A DNA stretch of 59,124 nucleotides from the NCBI GenBank assembly GCA_003537645.1, contig DPRM01000062.1:21755-80878 (forward strand), in the 5' to 3' direction. The notes below the pieces were generated by a model, which saw only the letters and a list, made by a program, of their open reading frames with translations, did no database searches and was not told the DNA's origin. Positions within the stretch are counted from its first letter, which is position 1, and the number at the start of each line of letters is the position of its first letter. This DNA comes from Prolixibacteraceae bacterium. GTDB taxonomy: Bacteria > Bacteroidota > Bacteroidia > Bacteroidales > Prolixibacteraceae. This document shows, piece by piece, positions 7,232-15,315 of this stretch. Both the position numbers and the translations under genes were made by a program.

Positions 7232-8104
7232 TTAACTAAAAACTACTGTTCTATTGTTGTAAACCAATATTTTCCGTTCAATGTGCTTGTTCACGGCCTT
7301 CGAAAGTACAATTTTTTCCAGATCGCGGCCCTTGGCAATCAGGTCGTTCACAGTGTCTTTATGGCTGACATGCGTAACTTCCTGTTTGATAATCGGTCCG
7401 GCATCGAGTTCGGTAGTAACATAATGGCTCGTCGCCCCAATTATCTTCACCCCGCGCTCGTATGCTGCATGATAGGGTTTTGCGCCAACAAAAGCTGGTA
7501 AAAACGAATGATGGATGTTGATAATCCGGTGCGGATAATGCGTTATGAATTCATCGCTGATAATCTGCATGTAACGGGCCAGCACTATAAAATCGATTTG
7601 GTGCTTTTCCATCAATGCAATCTCTTTTGCTTCCAGTTCAGTCTTATTGTCCTTGGTTACCGGAAACACGTGGTAATCGATATCGAAACGGCGCGCAACA
7701 TCAGCCATATCAGGGTGATTACTGATAATCAGCGGAATTTCAACGTTCCATTCTCCGGCGGTATAACGCGCCAGAAGGTCGAACAGACAATGTGACATTT
7801 TTGAAACGAAAATGGCCATTCGCGGTTTTTCTTCCGAAAAATGAATCTCGAAGGTCATCAGGTTTTTCAGCGCAATTAGCGTTGAGAAATAATCGGCAAT
7901 CTTTTCCTTCGGAATACTGAATTGAGCCAAATCCCATTCCACACGCATGTAAAACAATCCTTCCTCGCGATCAACATGCTGATCGAGGTACAAAATATTC
8001 CCGTTGTTCGAATTGATAAACTCGGTTACCAATGCCAAAAGACCTTGTTTATCAGGGCAATAAATTAACAAAATCGCAGTCGATTTACTTTTATCTACAG
8101 TCAT
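7232..8104 (-). CDS. purU: Formyltetrahydrofolate deformylase PurU
   Basis: PurU hydrolyses 10-formyl-THF to formate and THF, balancing one-carbon pools and supplying formate to purine synthesis. The 290-aa protein has an N-terminal ACT domain (about 8-85) and a formyl-transferase domain (about 90-285). The catalytic triad is visible: Asn196 and His198 in INIHHSFLPAF, and Asp234 in ELDAGPI. Its place in the his operon makes sense because histidine synthesis consumes ATP and releases AICAR, tying it to purine and folate metabolism (inference). It starts 20 bases after the hisB stop. Confidence 0.95.
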   Translation of the reverse strand: MTVDKSKSTAILLIYCPDKQGLLALVTEFINSNNGNILYLDQHVDREEGLFYMRVEWDLAQFSIPKEKIADYFSTLIALKNLMTFEIHFSEEKPRMAIFVSKMSHCLFDLLARYTAGEWNVEIPLIISNHPDMADVARRFDIDYHVFPVTKDNKTELEAKEIALMEKHQIDFIVLARYMQIISDEFITHYPHRIINIHHSFLPAFVGAKPYHAAYERGVKIIGATSHYVTTELDAGPIIKQEVTHVSHKDTVNDLIAKGRDLEKIVLSKAVNKHIERKILVYNNRTVVFS

Positions 8105-8124
8105 GTTGGGGTATTTTCAGTAGG

Positions 8125-9246
8125 TTATAAAGTTCCTTTAGTTGTTGGGAGTTCAAAGTTAAACACATCTTTCCGGATGGCCATTTTTATGGCACGGGCC
8201 AGCGCTTTAAATATGCCTTCAATTTTATGGTGTTCGTTGGTTCCTTCCGCCTGAACATTCAGGTTAGCCAAAGCCGTGTCGGAAAACGATTTAAAAAAAT
8301 GGAAGAACATTTCGGTGGGCATATCGCCAACTTTTTCGCGCTTGAACTCGGCATTCCACACTATCCACGGACGGCCTCCAAAGTCGATTGCGACCTGCGC
8401 CAGACAATCGTCCATCGGCAAACAATAGCCATATCGCTCAATGCCGCGTTTGTCGCCCAAAGCAAGTTTGAAAGCTTCGCCCAAAGCCAAACCGGTATCT
8501 TCAATCGTGTGGTGCTCATCAACATTCAAATCGCCATCAACCTGAATAGTCAGATTTACTCCTGAATGGCGGGCAATCTGGTCGAGCATGTGATCGAAAA
8601 ATCCAAGTCCGGTATGAATATTACCTTTCCCGGATCCATCCAGATTCAGTTCAACCCTGATTTTGGTTTCTTTGGTATTGCGAACAACCGCTGCGGTGCG
8701 ATCGGGAGAAGCGACTTTTGCATAAATTTCATCCCAATCAGTTGTAATTAGCGCACAATATTCAGCCAATCCCTTTTCCTGAAGTTCGCTTTCCAACGAG
8801 CCATCGTTGATCAGGATCCCTTTTGCTCCAAGGTTTTTAGCCAGTTGAATATCAGTCAGCCGATCACCAATAACAAAACTGTTTGCCAAATCGTAACTAC
8901 CATCCATGTATTTTCCCATCATACCGATTCCAGGCTTGCGCGTTGGTGCATTATCGTGTGGAAAATGGCGGTCGATCAAAATATCGTCGAAAACCACGCC
9001 TTCGTTTTCAAAAGCTTTCAGCATTTTGTTATGCGCCGGCCAGAAGGTTTCTTCCGGATAACTGGCAGTTCCCAAGCCATCCTGATTGCTGACAATCACC
9101 AATTCGTACGACAAGTTCTTGGCAATAAAGTGCATATTCCTGAAAACTTTCGGAAGATATTCAAGCTTTTCGAGCGAATCAATCTGCTCGTCGTTCGGTT
9201 CGATAATCAGCGTTCCGTCACGGTCGATAAATAGAGCCTTTTTCAT
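8125..9246 (-). CDS. hisB: Bifunctional histidinol-phosphatase / imidazoleglycerol-phosphate dehydratase HisB
   Basis: A fusion of the two HisB activities, 373 aa. The N-terminal HAD phosphatase (about 1-165) has the nucleophile motif DRDGT (Asp8, Asp10). The C-terminal IGP dehydratase (about 185-373) has the manganese-binding signatures FFDHMLDQIARH and DEHHTIEDTG. The two-domain form is typical of enterobacteria and of Bacteroidota. The start is 1 base after the hisC stop, implying coupled translation. Confidence 0.97.
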   Translation of the reverse strand: MKKALFIDRDGTLIIEPNDEQIDSLEKLEYLPKVFRNMHFIAKNLSYELVIVSNQDGLGTASYPEETFWPAHNKMLKAFENEGVVFDDILIDRHFPHDNAPTRKPGIGMMGKYMDGSYDLANSFVIGDRLTDIQLAKNLGAKGILINDGSLESELQEKGLAEYCALITTDWDEIYAKVASPDRTAAVVRNTKETKIRVELNLDGSGKGNIHTGLGFFDHMLDQIARHSGVNLTIQVDGDLNVDEHHTIEDTGLALGEAFKLALGDKRGIERYGYCLPMDDCLAQVAIDFGGRPWIVWNAEFKREKVGDMPTEMFFHFFKSFSDTALANLNVQAEGTNEHHKIEGIFKALARAIKMAIRKDVFNFELPTTKGTL

Positions 9247-9247
9247 G

Positions 9248-10279
9248 TTATATCAACTTTTTCAATGCTTTCCGTAATTTCCTATTTTCTTTCGGCGAAC
9301 CAATTGTGATTCGCAAACAATCGTCGCAAAGTGTCACTTTCGATCTGTCGCGAACAATAATTTTTTGTTCGGTCAGATATTCGTAAATACCACGTGCATC
9401 GTGCATTTTAACCAAAACAAAGTTAGCATCCGACGGGTAAACTATCTGAACAAAAGGCAATTTAAACAGTTTGCGTACCATTTTATCGCGCTCTTCCAGA
9501 ATCACATTCACCCATTCTTCCTTTTCCGGAGCTTTTACCAACAGTTCAAGCGCTTTCTTTTGTGTCAGGATATTGATGTTGTACGGATATTTTACCTTGT
9601 TGAAAACCTTGATAATTTCGGGCTGGGCAAATGCCATTCCTAGTCGAATTCCTGCCATTCCCCAAGCTTTCGAGAAAGTTTGCAGCACCATCAGGTTGGG
9701 GTAATTATCCAGTTCTGGCAGTAGACTGCTTTCCGGAGCAAAATCAATATAAGCCTCGTCAACAACCACCAAACCATCAAATCCGGTAAGCAATTTAACT
9801 ATTTCAGATTTATCCAATAGGTTCGCTGTCGGATTATTGGGCGAACAAATAAAAATAGCTTTCGTGTAAAGATTTGCAGCATTCAGTAAATCGTCGGCTT
9901 TAAACTGATATTCAGCATTAAGCTTTACTTTGTGAACCTCCACATTGTTGATGTCGGCCGCCACCTGATACATTCCGTAGGTTGGGTCAATAGAAACAAC
10001 GTTATCAACTCCCGGCTCACAAAAAGCACGAAAAATAATATCGATAGGTTCATCGCTGCCATTTCCGAGGAAAATCTTTTCAGGAGCAACGTTTTTGATA
10101 ACAGCAATCTTCTCTTTAACAGCCCATTGCAACGGATCGGGATATCGGTTATAAGGTTTATTGAACGGGTTTTCGTTGGCATCCAAATACACATCAGCCT
10201 CGCCTGAAAACTCGTCACGAGCTGAAGAATAGGGTTTCAATGCCTTTATGTTGTTGCGAAGTAATTTGTCTAAATCCAT
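9248..10279 (-). CDS. hisC: Histidinol-phosphate aminotransferase HisC
   Basis: A PLP-dependent fold-type I aminotransferase that converts imidazole acetol phosphate and glutamate into histidinol phosphate. The 343-aa length is normal. The PLP lysine is Lys204 in TFSKAWGMAG. The cofactor-binding VVDEAYIDF and NPNNP-like CSPNNPT motifs and the C-terminal RITIG are present. It lies between hisD (12 bases away) and hisB (1 base away). Confidence 0.96.
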   Translation of the reverse strand: MDLDKLLRNNIKALKPYSSARDEFSGEADVYLDANENPFNKPYNRYPDPLQWAVKEKIAVIKNVAPEKIFLGNGSDEPIDIIFRAFCEPGVDNVVSIDPTYGMYQVAADINNVEVHKVKLNAEYQFKADDLLNAANLYTKAIFICSPNNPTANLLDKSEIVKLLTGFDGLVVVDEAYIDFAPESSLLPELDNYPNLMVLQTFSKAWGMAGIRLGMAFAQPEIIKVFNKVKYPYNINILTQKKALELLVKAPEKEEWVNVILEERDKMVRKLFKLPFVQIVYPSDANFVLVKMHDARGIYEYLTEQKIIVRDRSKVTLCDDCLRITIGSPKENRKLRKALKKLI

Positions 10280-10291
10280 ATTTCTAGTTCC

Positions 10292-11584
10292 TTATTTTTT
10301 ATTGTCTATCTCTTTCAATCGCAAAGTAACCGCATTCTTGTGTCCGTCCAGTTCTTCAGCGGCAGCCATTGTTTCAATAACAGGGCCGAGGTTTTTCATG
10401 CCTTCAGGAGTTATTTCCTGAAAAGTAATTTTTTTAATGAAACTGTCGATATTCACTCCGCTAAAAGAACGCGACCAGCCATTGGTTGGCAAAGTATGGT
10501 TTGTTCCTGATGCGTAATCGCCAGCACTTTCAGGAGTATAGTTTCCCAGGAAAACCGATCCTGCATTTACAATTTGTTCGGCCACCTGAAGATAGTTTTC
10601 CATCGAAATAATCAAATGTTCGGGTGCGTATCCATTAATCAAGTCAATCATGTCGTCAACATTTTCCAGCACAACGGCCTGACTGTTAGCCAAAGCTCTT
10701 TCGGCAATGGCTTTTCGCGGCAGATCGTTAAGCTGCCTTTCCAATTCCTGATCAACTTTTTCAACCAATGATTTGTCGTTCGTTACCAACACAACCTGGC
10801 TGTCAGGCCCATGTTCGGCTTGCGAAAGCAAATCGGCAGCAATAAATGCTGGGTTGGCAGTTTGATCGGCCATAACAGCCACTTCCGACGGACCTGCGGG
10901 CATGTCAATCGCCACATCTCCGCGACTAACTATCTGTTTGGCTGCCATCACGTACTGGTTTCCGGGGCCAAAAATTTTATCCACTTTCGGAACTACATCC
11001 ACGCCATAAGCCATCGCCCCAATTGCCTGAACTCCACCAAGTTTAAATATCTGTGTCACTCCTACCAATTGGGCAGCAAATAAAATCGCAGGATGTATCT
11101 TACCTTCTTTATTTGGTGGAGTACACAAAACAATTTCTTTACAACCCACTATTTTAGCCGGAATGGCCAACATCAAAACGGTCGAAAACAGCGGAGCCGA
11201 GCCTCCCGGAACGTACAATCCAACTTTCTCGATCGCCACCGGTTTCTGCCAGCAGATCACTCCCGGGGTCGTTTCTATTTTTTTGATTTCAGGAACCTGC
11301 GATTCGTGAAATTTTCGAATGTTGTGTGCGGCAACTTTTATCGCATTTTTAAGTGATTCGTCAACCAACGAAATGGCATCTGCAATTTCCTGCTCCTGAA
11401 CTGCAAAATTCCGGATGAAAACACCATCAAATTTGTCGGTATAATTACGAATGGCATGCACACCACTCATTTTAATGTCGGTTAAAATTGCCTGAACCTG
11501 GCTTTCAAGTTCGGCCACACTAAATAATGGACGTTGAAGCAGTTCTGCCCACAAATTTTCTGGGGGATTGATGTACGTTTTCAT
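10292..11584 (-). CDS. hisD: Histidinol dehydrogenase HisD
   Basis: HisD is a zinc enzyme that oxidises histidinol to histidine with two NAD+, the last two steps of the pathway. The 430-aa length is typical. The family signature region around GPSEV, the metal-ligand segment QAEHGPDSQ and the C-terminal APEHLIISM and GTNHTLPT motifs are all visible. It starts 8 bases after hisG. Confidence 0.97.
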   Translation of the reverse strand: MKTYINPPENLWAELLQRPLFSVAELESQVQAILTDIKMSGVHAIRNYTDKFDGVFIRNFAVQEQEIADAISLVDESLKNAIKVAAHNIRKFHESQVPEIKKIETTPGVICWQKPVAIEKVGLYVPGGSAPLFSTVLMLAIPAKIVGCKEIVLCTPPNKEGKIHPAILFAAQLVGVTQIFKLGGVQAIGAMAYGVDVVPKVDKIFGPGNQYVMAAKQIVSRGDVAIDMPAGPSEVAVMADQTANPAFIAADLLSQAEHGPDSQVVLVTNDKSLVEKVDQELERQLNDLPRKAIAERALANSQAVVLENVDDMIDLINGYAPEHLIISMENYLQVAEQIVNAGSVFLGNYTPESAGDYASGTNHTLPTNGWSRSFSGVNIDSFIKKITFQEITPEGMKNLGPVIETMAAAEELDGHKNAVTLRLKEIDNKK

Positions 11585-11592
11585 CGGTTTAT

Positions 11593-12453
11593 TTAGAAAA
11601 TCATTTTCTCGATAGGAATAACCAAAATACCGGTTGCACCAGCAGCCTTCAGTTTGCCGATAATTTCCCAGAAATCTTTCTCTTCGATTACTGAGTGAAC
11701 AGAGCTCCAGCCTTCTTCGGCAAGCGGCATCACCGTCGGGCTTTTCATTCCCGGCAAATATGATTCTATTTCGGCCAACTTTTCATTGGGCGCGTTGAGC
11801 AAAATGTATTTCTTCTTTTCGGCACGTTGAACCGATTCCATCCTGAAAATCAGGTCGTCCAGAATTGCTTTTTTTACTTCTGAAAGATCAGGATTGGCGA
11901 TCAAAACAGCCTCGGATTTAACAACCACTTCAACTTCTTTTAACCGATTGCTAACCAATGTGCTTCCTGAACTGACAATATCAAAAATGGCGTCGGCCAG
12001 CCCAATTCCGGGGGCAATCTCAACCGACCCATTAATCACATGAATTTCGGCAGTAATATTCTTTTCCCTGAAAAAATCGCGAAGGATTTCGGGATACGAA
12101 GTGGCGATTTTCTTTCCGTTGAAATACCCAACTCCGCTGTAAACGTCATCTTTTGGAATGGCAAGTGAAAGGCGGCATTTGCTGAATCCCAGGCGCTTTA
12201 CTATAACAACATTTTCCTTCTTTTCGAGCATTTCATTTTCGCCCACTACCCCAATGTCGGCTACGCCCATGGCCACTGCCTGTGGTATATCGTCGTCGCG
12301 CAAAAATAGTGCTTCAAGCGGGAAGTTGCTTGCGGATGAAATAAGTTTACGGCTGCTCAGCGGAAGTTTTACTCCAGCTTCATCTATTAGTTTTATCGAA
12401 TCTTCATTCAACCTTCCTTTGGTTTGAATAGCAATTTTTAAAAGTCCATCCAT
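11593..12453 (-). CDS. hisG: ATP phosphoribosyltransferase, long form HisG
   Basis: HisG is the first and feedback-inhibited enzyme of histidine synthesis, joining ATP and PRPP. I chose the ATG at 12453 (MDGLLKIAIQTKGRL), giving 286 aa. An in-frame ATG at 12489 would add 12 residues read from inside the attenuator hairpin, which is implausible. The catalytic domains (1-210) include the PRPP-binding DIVSSGSTL segment. The C-terminal domain (about 212-286) with SVIEEKDFWEII is the histidine-binding ACT-like domain, so this is the long form that does not need HisZ. It is the first structural gene of the operon and lies directly behind the attenuator. Confidence 0.96.
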   Translation of the reverse strand: MDGLLKIAIQTKGRLNEDSIKLIDEAGVKLPLSSRKLISSASNFPLEALFLRDDDIPQAVAMGVADIGVVGENEMLEKKENVVIVKRLGFSKCRLSLAIPKDDVYSGVGYFNGKKIATSYPEILRDFFREKNITAEIHVINGSVEIAPGIGLADAIFDIVSSGSTLVSNRLKEVEVVVKSEAVLIANPDLSEVKKAILDDLIFRMESVQRAEKKKYILLNAPNEKLAEIESYLPGMKSPTVMPLAEEGWSSVHSVIEEKDFWEIIGKLKAAGATGILVIPIEKMIF

Positions 12454-12462
12454 TTTCAAATT

Positions 12463-12505
12463 TGTTTTAAAACAAAGAAGGCTTACCATTGCGGTAAGCC
12501 TTCTT
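12463..12505 (-). terminator. Attenuator terminator hairpin of the his operon
   Basis: In the transcript, a 13-bp perfect stem (5' arm 12505-12493, 3' arm 12487-12475, arm AAGAAGGCTTACC, 5-base loop) is followed by a T-rich run at 12463-12474. It lies between the leader peptide and hisG. A short segment next to the leader peptide stop (12547-12554, CGGTAGGC in the transcript) can pair over 8 bp, with one G-U, with GCTTACCG at 12499-12492. That pairing would break the terminator, as an antiterminator does. Confidence 0.88.
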
Positions 12506-12541
12506 ATTGGGTTAATATCTTCTATAAAAACATCAAAACAA

Positions 12542-12604
12542 TTACTGCCTACCGGTTGATAGAATCACATGATGATGGCCGTAATGTGTAATTGAGTTAT
12601 TCAT
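12542..12604 (-). CDS. His operon leader peptide (20 aa)
   Basis: A 20-codon frame upstream of hisG begins MNNSITHYGHHHV, with four His codons in a span of six. It is read just after a promoter (12623-12654) and ends 37 bases before the terminator hairpin. This is the layout of a histidine attenuation leader: ribosome stalling at His codons would decide which hairpin forms. A segment covering its early codons (12588-12594, CAATTAC in the transcript) is exactly complementary to GTAATTG across its stop codon (12545-12539). This gives the alternative 1:2 hairpin that would favour termination when histidine is plentiful. Confidence 0.87.
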   Translation of the reverse strand: MNNSITHYGHHHVILSTGRQ

Positions 12605-12622
12605 TTTCGTCTTTATGAAGTG

Positions 12623-12654
12623 CAAGTATAGTTATAAATTGAAATCAAAACAAG
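12623..12654 (-). promoter_or_regulatory. Promoter of the his operon
   Basis: On the minus strand, CTTG (12654-12651), then 20 bases, then TATACTTG (12630-12623) match the Bacteroidota -33/-7 promoter with one deviation in the -7. The expected start site is around 12616, about a dozen bases before the leader peptide ATG. Confidence 0.65.
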
Positions 12655-12778
12655 TTATCTAATTACAGTTTTTTGAATTTTACGTTTTATTAATATTAAA
12701 AATGAGACATTGCGACAATGGGAAGTCTATAAAAATACAATAATTACATTCGCTATTTATAAATTTAAAATGAATATG

Positions 12779-12786
12779 TATGTTTG
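12779..12786 (+). promoter_or_regulatory. -7 promoter element of the GH105 gene
   Basis: TATGTTTG matches TAnnTTTG, 38 bases before the ATG at 12824. No clear -33 TTTG is seen at the usual distance. Confidence 0.5.
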
Positions 12787-12823
12787 TACAATCGATTGCA
12801 AAACCAACTAAAATCAAATAAAA

Positions 12824-13924
12824 ATGAAAAAAGCACTTTCTGTGGTAGTAGTTTTCATGCTTATTGGCATGACTGTATTTTCAAAGAGTAAGCAGGACAA
12901 TTGTTTTAAGCCTAAAGAAATTAAAAAGGCGATGACAACTGCAGCCATGTGGCAATTGGCCAACCCAAAACACAAGTTATACGACTGGACTAATGGCGCA
13001 TTTTATGCAGGAATCTCCGCAGCCTATAAAACCACAGGCGACAAAAAGCTTCTGAATGCCATGATAGAAATGGGTGATAAAAACGAATGGAAACCTGGCC
13101 CAAGACTCGAACATGCTGACGACCATGCTATTTGCCAAACCTACATTGATGTTTACCGCATCAAAAAAGATCAGAAAATGATCAATCCATTTATTGCGCA
13201 AATGGACAAATTCATTACAACACCCTATCAAACCAAAGGAATCCAGCAGATTACCTGGTGGTGGTGCGATGCACTTTTCATGGCTCCTCCAGCGCTGGTT
13301 AAATTATCGAATGCTACCGGCGACAAAAAATACATGGAATATAGCGATAAACTTTTTCACGAATGTTACGATTTGCTTTACGATAAAGAAGAGAACCTTT
13401 TTGCACGCGACTTGATGTACGTGATTAAGGGTGACGCTTCTGACCGTCGCGAAGCCAATGGCAAAAAAATCTTTTGGTCGAGAGGAAACGGCTGGGTTAT
13501 GGGAGGTTTAGTGCTGGTTTTAAGCGAACTTCCTATAGATTACAAGGAGCGTCCGTTCTATGAAAAAGTTTATAAAGAGATGGCTGATAAAATAGCAGGC
13601 CTGCAACAAACCGATGGACTTTGGAGAGCCAGCCTGTTGGATCCGGAATCCTATCCTGGAGGAGAAGCCAGTGGTTCAGGATTTTATACTTATGCCTTGG
13701 CCTGGGGTATTAACAATGGATTGCTGAACAAAGAAAAATTCCTCCCGATAGTTAATAAAGCATGGAAAGGATTGAATACATTGATTCAACCTGACGGGCA
13801 TGTAGGCTGGTGCCAGCCGATTGGGGCCGATCCTAAAAAGAACTTCAGTGCAGAAAGTTGGGAAGTTTATGGTACAGGAGCTTTCCTTCTTGCTGGTAGT
13901 GAAGTAATCAAACTTAAAAAATAA
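12824..13924 (+). CDS. GH105/GH88-family unsaturated (rhamno)galacturonyl or glucuronyl hydrolase, exported
   Basis: This 366-aa protein has an N-terminal signal peptide (about residues 1-20) and an (alpha/alpha)6 barrel of the GH88/GH105 type. Members remove the unsaturated uronic acid left at the non-reducing end by polysaccharide lyases such as those acting on pectin or ulvan. Visible markers are HADDHAICQTYIDVY with the conserved acidic residues, the QQITWWWCDALFMAPP segment, WSRGNGWVMGGLV and the DGLWRASLLDPESYPGGEASGSGFYTYAL region (read as separate short motifs). There is no SusC/D pair or lyase beside it, so the gene is outside a full polysaccharide-utilisation locus and the exact substrate cannot be assigned. 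Confidence 0.9.
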   Translation: MKKALSVVVVFMLIGMTVFSKSKQDNCFKPKEIKKAMTTAAMWQLANPKHKLYDWTNGAFYAGISAAYKTTGDKKLLNAMIEMGDKNEWKPGPRLEHADDHAICQTYIDVYRIKKDQKMINPFIAQMDKFITTPYQTKGIQQITWWWCDALFMAPPALVKLSNATGDKKYMEYSDKLFHECYDLLYDKEENLFARDLMYVIKGDASDRREANGKKIFWSRGNGWVMGGLVLVLSELPIDYKERPFYEKVYKEMADKIAGLQQTDGLWRASLLDPESYPGGEASGSGFYTYALAWGINNGLLNKEKFLPIVNKAWKGLNTLIQPDGHVGWCQPIGADPKKNFSAESWEVYGTGAFLLAGSEVIKLKK

Positions 13925-14164
13925 GCCTCCGAATAGTCAGGAAGTTAATAAATGTGAAATGATGAAAGTGTTTGTTCACTTTGAGAACAAATATTTTATG
14001 AAATGGTAAAAAAAATAGTTTCTTTGCAAGAAGATTAAGATCAAATGTCCAGATGACACTTATTGAATTTCATGGGAAACTATAAATTTCAGGAGGTTGC
14101 ATCTCAAAATAATGTTCTAAAAATGACTGATCACTTTCTTTTTAAGGGAGTAAAATCATAAAAA

Positions 14165-14269
14165 TGCGTGATTAGCTATGCGAATAGCTAGGTTTTTATT
14201 GACCAATTGCTTGATTGGTTGATCTTGTTTGTGGTATGAAAAGCCGGCCAGCGGGTCGGCTTTTCTTTT
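14165..14269 (+). ncRNA. Candidate structured RNA or long 3' UTR, three hairpins
   Basis: Three hairpins follow one another. The first is TAGCTAT/ATAGCTA (14173-14179 with 14184-14190) closed by a GCGA tetraloop of the GNRA type. The second is a 9-bp stem at 14199-14207 with 14214-14222, including two G-U pairs. The last is an 11-bp stem (14239-14249 with 14254-14264) followed by CTTTT, a good intrinsic terminator. It starts about 240 bases after the GH105 stop. It is either an independent small RNA or the far end of that gene's 3' UTR; I do not recognise the family. Confidence 0.4.
14239..14269 (+). terminator. Plus-strand intrinsic terminator
   Basis: An 11-bp stem with arm AAAAGCCGGCC (one G-U pair) and loop AGCG is followed by CTTTT. 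Confidence 0.8.
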
Positions 14270-14311
14270 GCATTTTTTACATGATTATCATATTGCAATA
14301 ATTTATAAATA

Positions 14312-14338
14312 AAAAAACCGCCTTTTGAGCGGTTTTTT
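14312..14338 (-). terminator. Terminator of rpoD
   Basis: A 10-bp perfect stem (14312-14321 with 14329-14338) has an ACCGC/GCGGT core inside A- and T-runs. It lies 9 bases past the rpoD stop and is symmetric enough to work in both directions. Confidence 0.85.
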
Positions 14339-14346
14339 TATGGGCT

Positions 14347-15207
14347 TTATCCCAAGTATGTTTTCAGTAATTTACTTCTTGAAGTGTGACGCAAACGCCT
14401 AATCGCCTTTTCTTTAATCTGCCGAACCCGTTCGCGGGTCAATCCAAATCTTTCTCCGATTTCTTCGAGTGTCATTTCCTGACATCCGATTCCGAAGAAC
14501 ATCCGGATAATGTCACTTTCTCGTTCAGTCAAAGTAGCCAGTGCGCGTTCAATTTCTTTTGCCAGCGACTCCATCATCAATGCACGGTCGGCATTTGGAG
14601 AATCATTGTTAATCAGAACATCGAGAAGGCTGTTATCTTCTCCTTCTACAAAAGGAGCATCAACCGAAATATGCCTGCCTGAAACACGAAGAGTATCTGC
14701 AACCTTTTCCGCAGGTAACTCTAATGATTCTGCAAGTTCTTCAGGCGAAGGTTTCCGCTCATTTTCCTGCTCAAACTTCGAGAATGCCTTGTTGATTTTA
14801 TTCAACGAACCAACCTGATTCAAGGGTAAACGAACAATTCTGGATTGCTCGGCCAAAGCCTGTAAGATAGACTGACGAATCCACCATACTGCATACGAGA
14901 TAAACTTAAACCCCCTGGTTTCATCAAATTTTTCGGCAGCTTTAATCAATCCAAGATTTCCTTCATTAATAAGGTCGGGCAAACTTAATCCCTGATTCTG
15001 GTATTGTTTAGCTACCGAAACAACAAAACGCAGATTTGCTCTTGTTAATTTCTCCAATGCGGCCTGATCACCTTTTTTAATCCGCTGCGCCAACTCCACT
15101 TCTTCCTCAACGGTAATAAGCTCTTCTTTTCCAATTTCTTGCAAATACTTGTCTAAAGAAGCACTCTCACGGTTGGTAATCGATTTTGTAATCTTTAATT
15201 GTCTCAT
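14347..15207 (-). CDS. rpoD: Primary RNA polymerase sigma factor RpoD/SigA, short Bacteroidota form
   Basis: At 286 aa this is a primary sigma-70 that lacks region 1.1, as usual in Bacteroidota. Visible parts are region 1.2 (about 12-45), the region 2 core ANLRFVVSVAKQY and DLINEGNLGLIKA, the 2.4 motif KFISYAVWWIRQSI, region 3 (about 130-205) and region 4 with the helix-turn-helix LEEIGERFGLTRERVRQIK near the C-terminus. It recognises the -33/-7 promoter type seen repeatedly in this window. It has a textbook promoter of that same class (15231-15262), so it probably transcribes its own gene. Confidence 0.97.
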   Translation of the reverse strand: MRQLKITKSITNRESASLDKYLQEIGKEELITVEEEVELAQRIKKGDQAALEKLTRANLRFVVSVAKQYQNQGLSLPDLINEGNLGLIKAAEKFDETRGFKFISYAVWWIRQSILQALAEQSRIVRLPLNQVGSLNKINKAFSKFEQENERKPSPEELAESLELPAEKVADTLRVSGRHISVDAPFVEGEDNSLLDVLINNDSPNADRALMMESLAKEIERALATLTERESDIIRMFFGIGCQEMTLEEIGERFGLTRERVRQIKEKAIRRLRHTSRSKLLKTYLG

Positions 15208-15230
15208 ATACCCTTCAAAAAAATAGCGTG

Positions 15231-15262
15231 CAAATATAGGCTTTTGAGGTCAATAATTCAAA
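15231..15262 (-). promoter_or_regulatory. Promoter of rpoD, perfect Bacteroidota consensus
   Basis: On the minus strand TTTG (15262-15259), a 20-base spacer and TATATTTG (15238-15231) match the -33/-7 consensus exactly. The start site would be near 15224, 17 bases before the ATG. Confidence 0.85.
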
Positions 15263-15315
15263 TGGATAAATTATTTATGGTTATTGTTTACGTTTTCATA
15301 ACCAGCGCCATTATA

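Larger units (their letters stand above)
13925..14346. other. 422-base non-coding region between the GH105 gene and rpoD
   Basis: No convincing protein frame is present. The first ~230 bases are A/T-rich with no clear signal. The right third holds a run of three hairpins ending in a strong plus-strand terminator (14165-14269), then the rpoD terminator (14312-14338). Confidence 0.7.

Noticed and set aside
12454..12489. A longer HisG beginning at the ATG at 12489
   Set aside because: The extra 12 codons are inside the attenuator hairpin and do not resemble HisG; the ATG at 12453 fits the family start.
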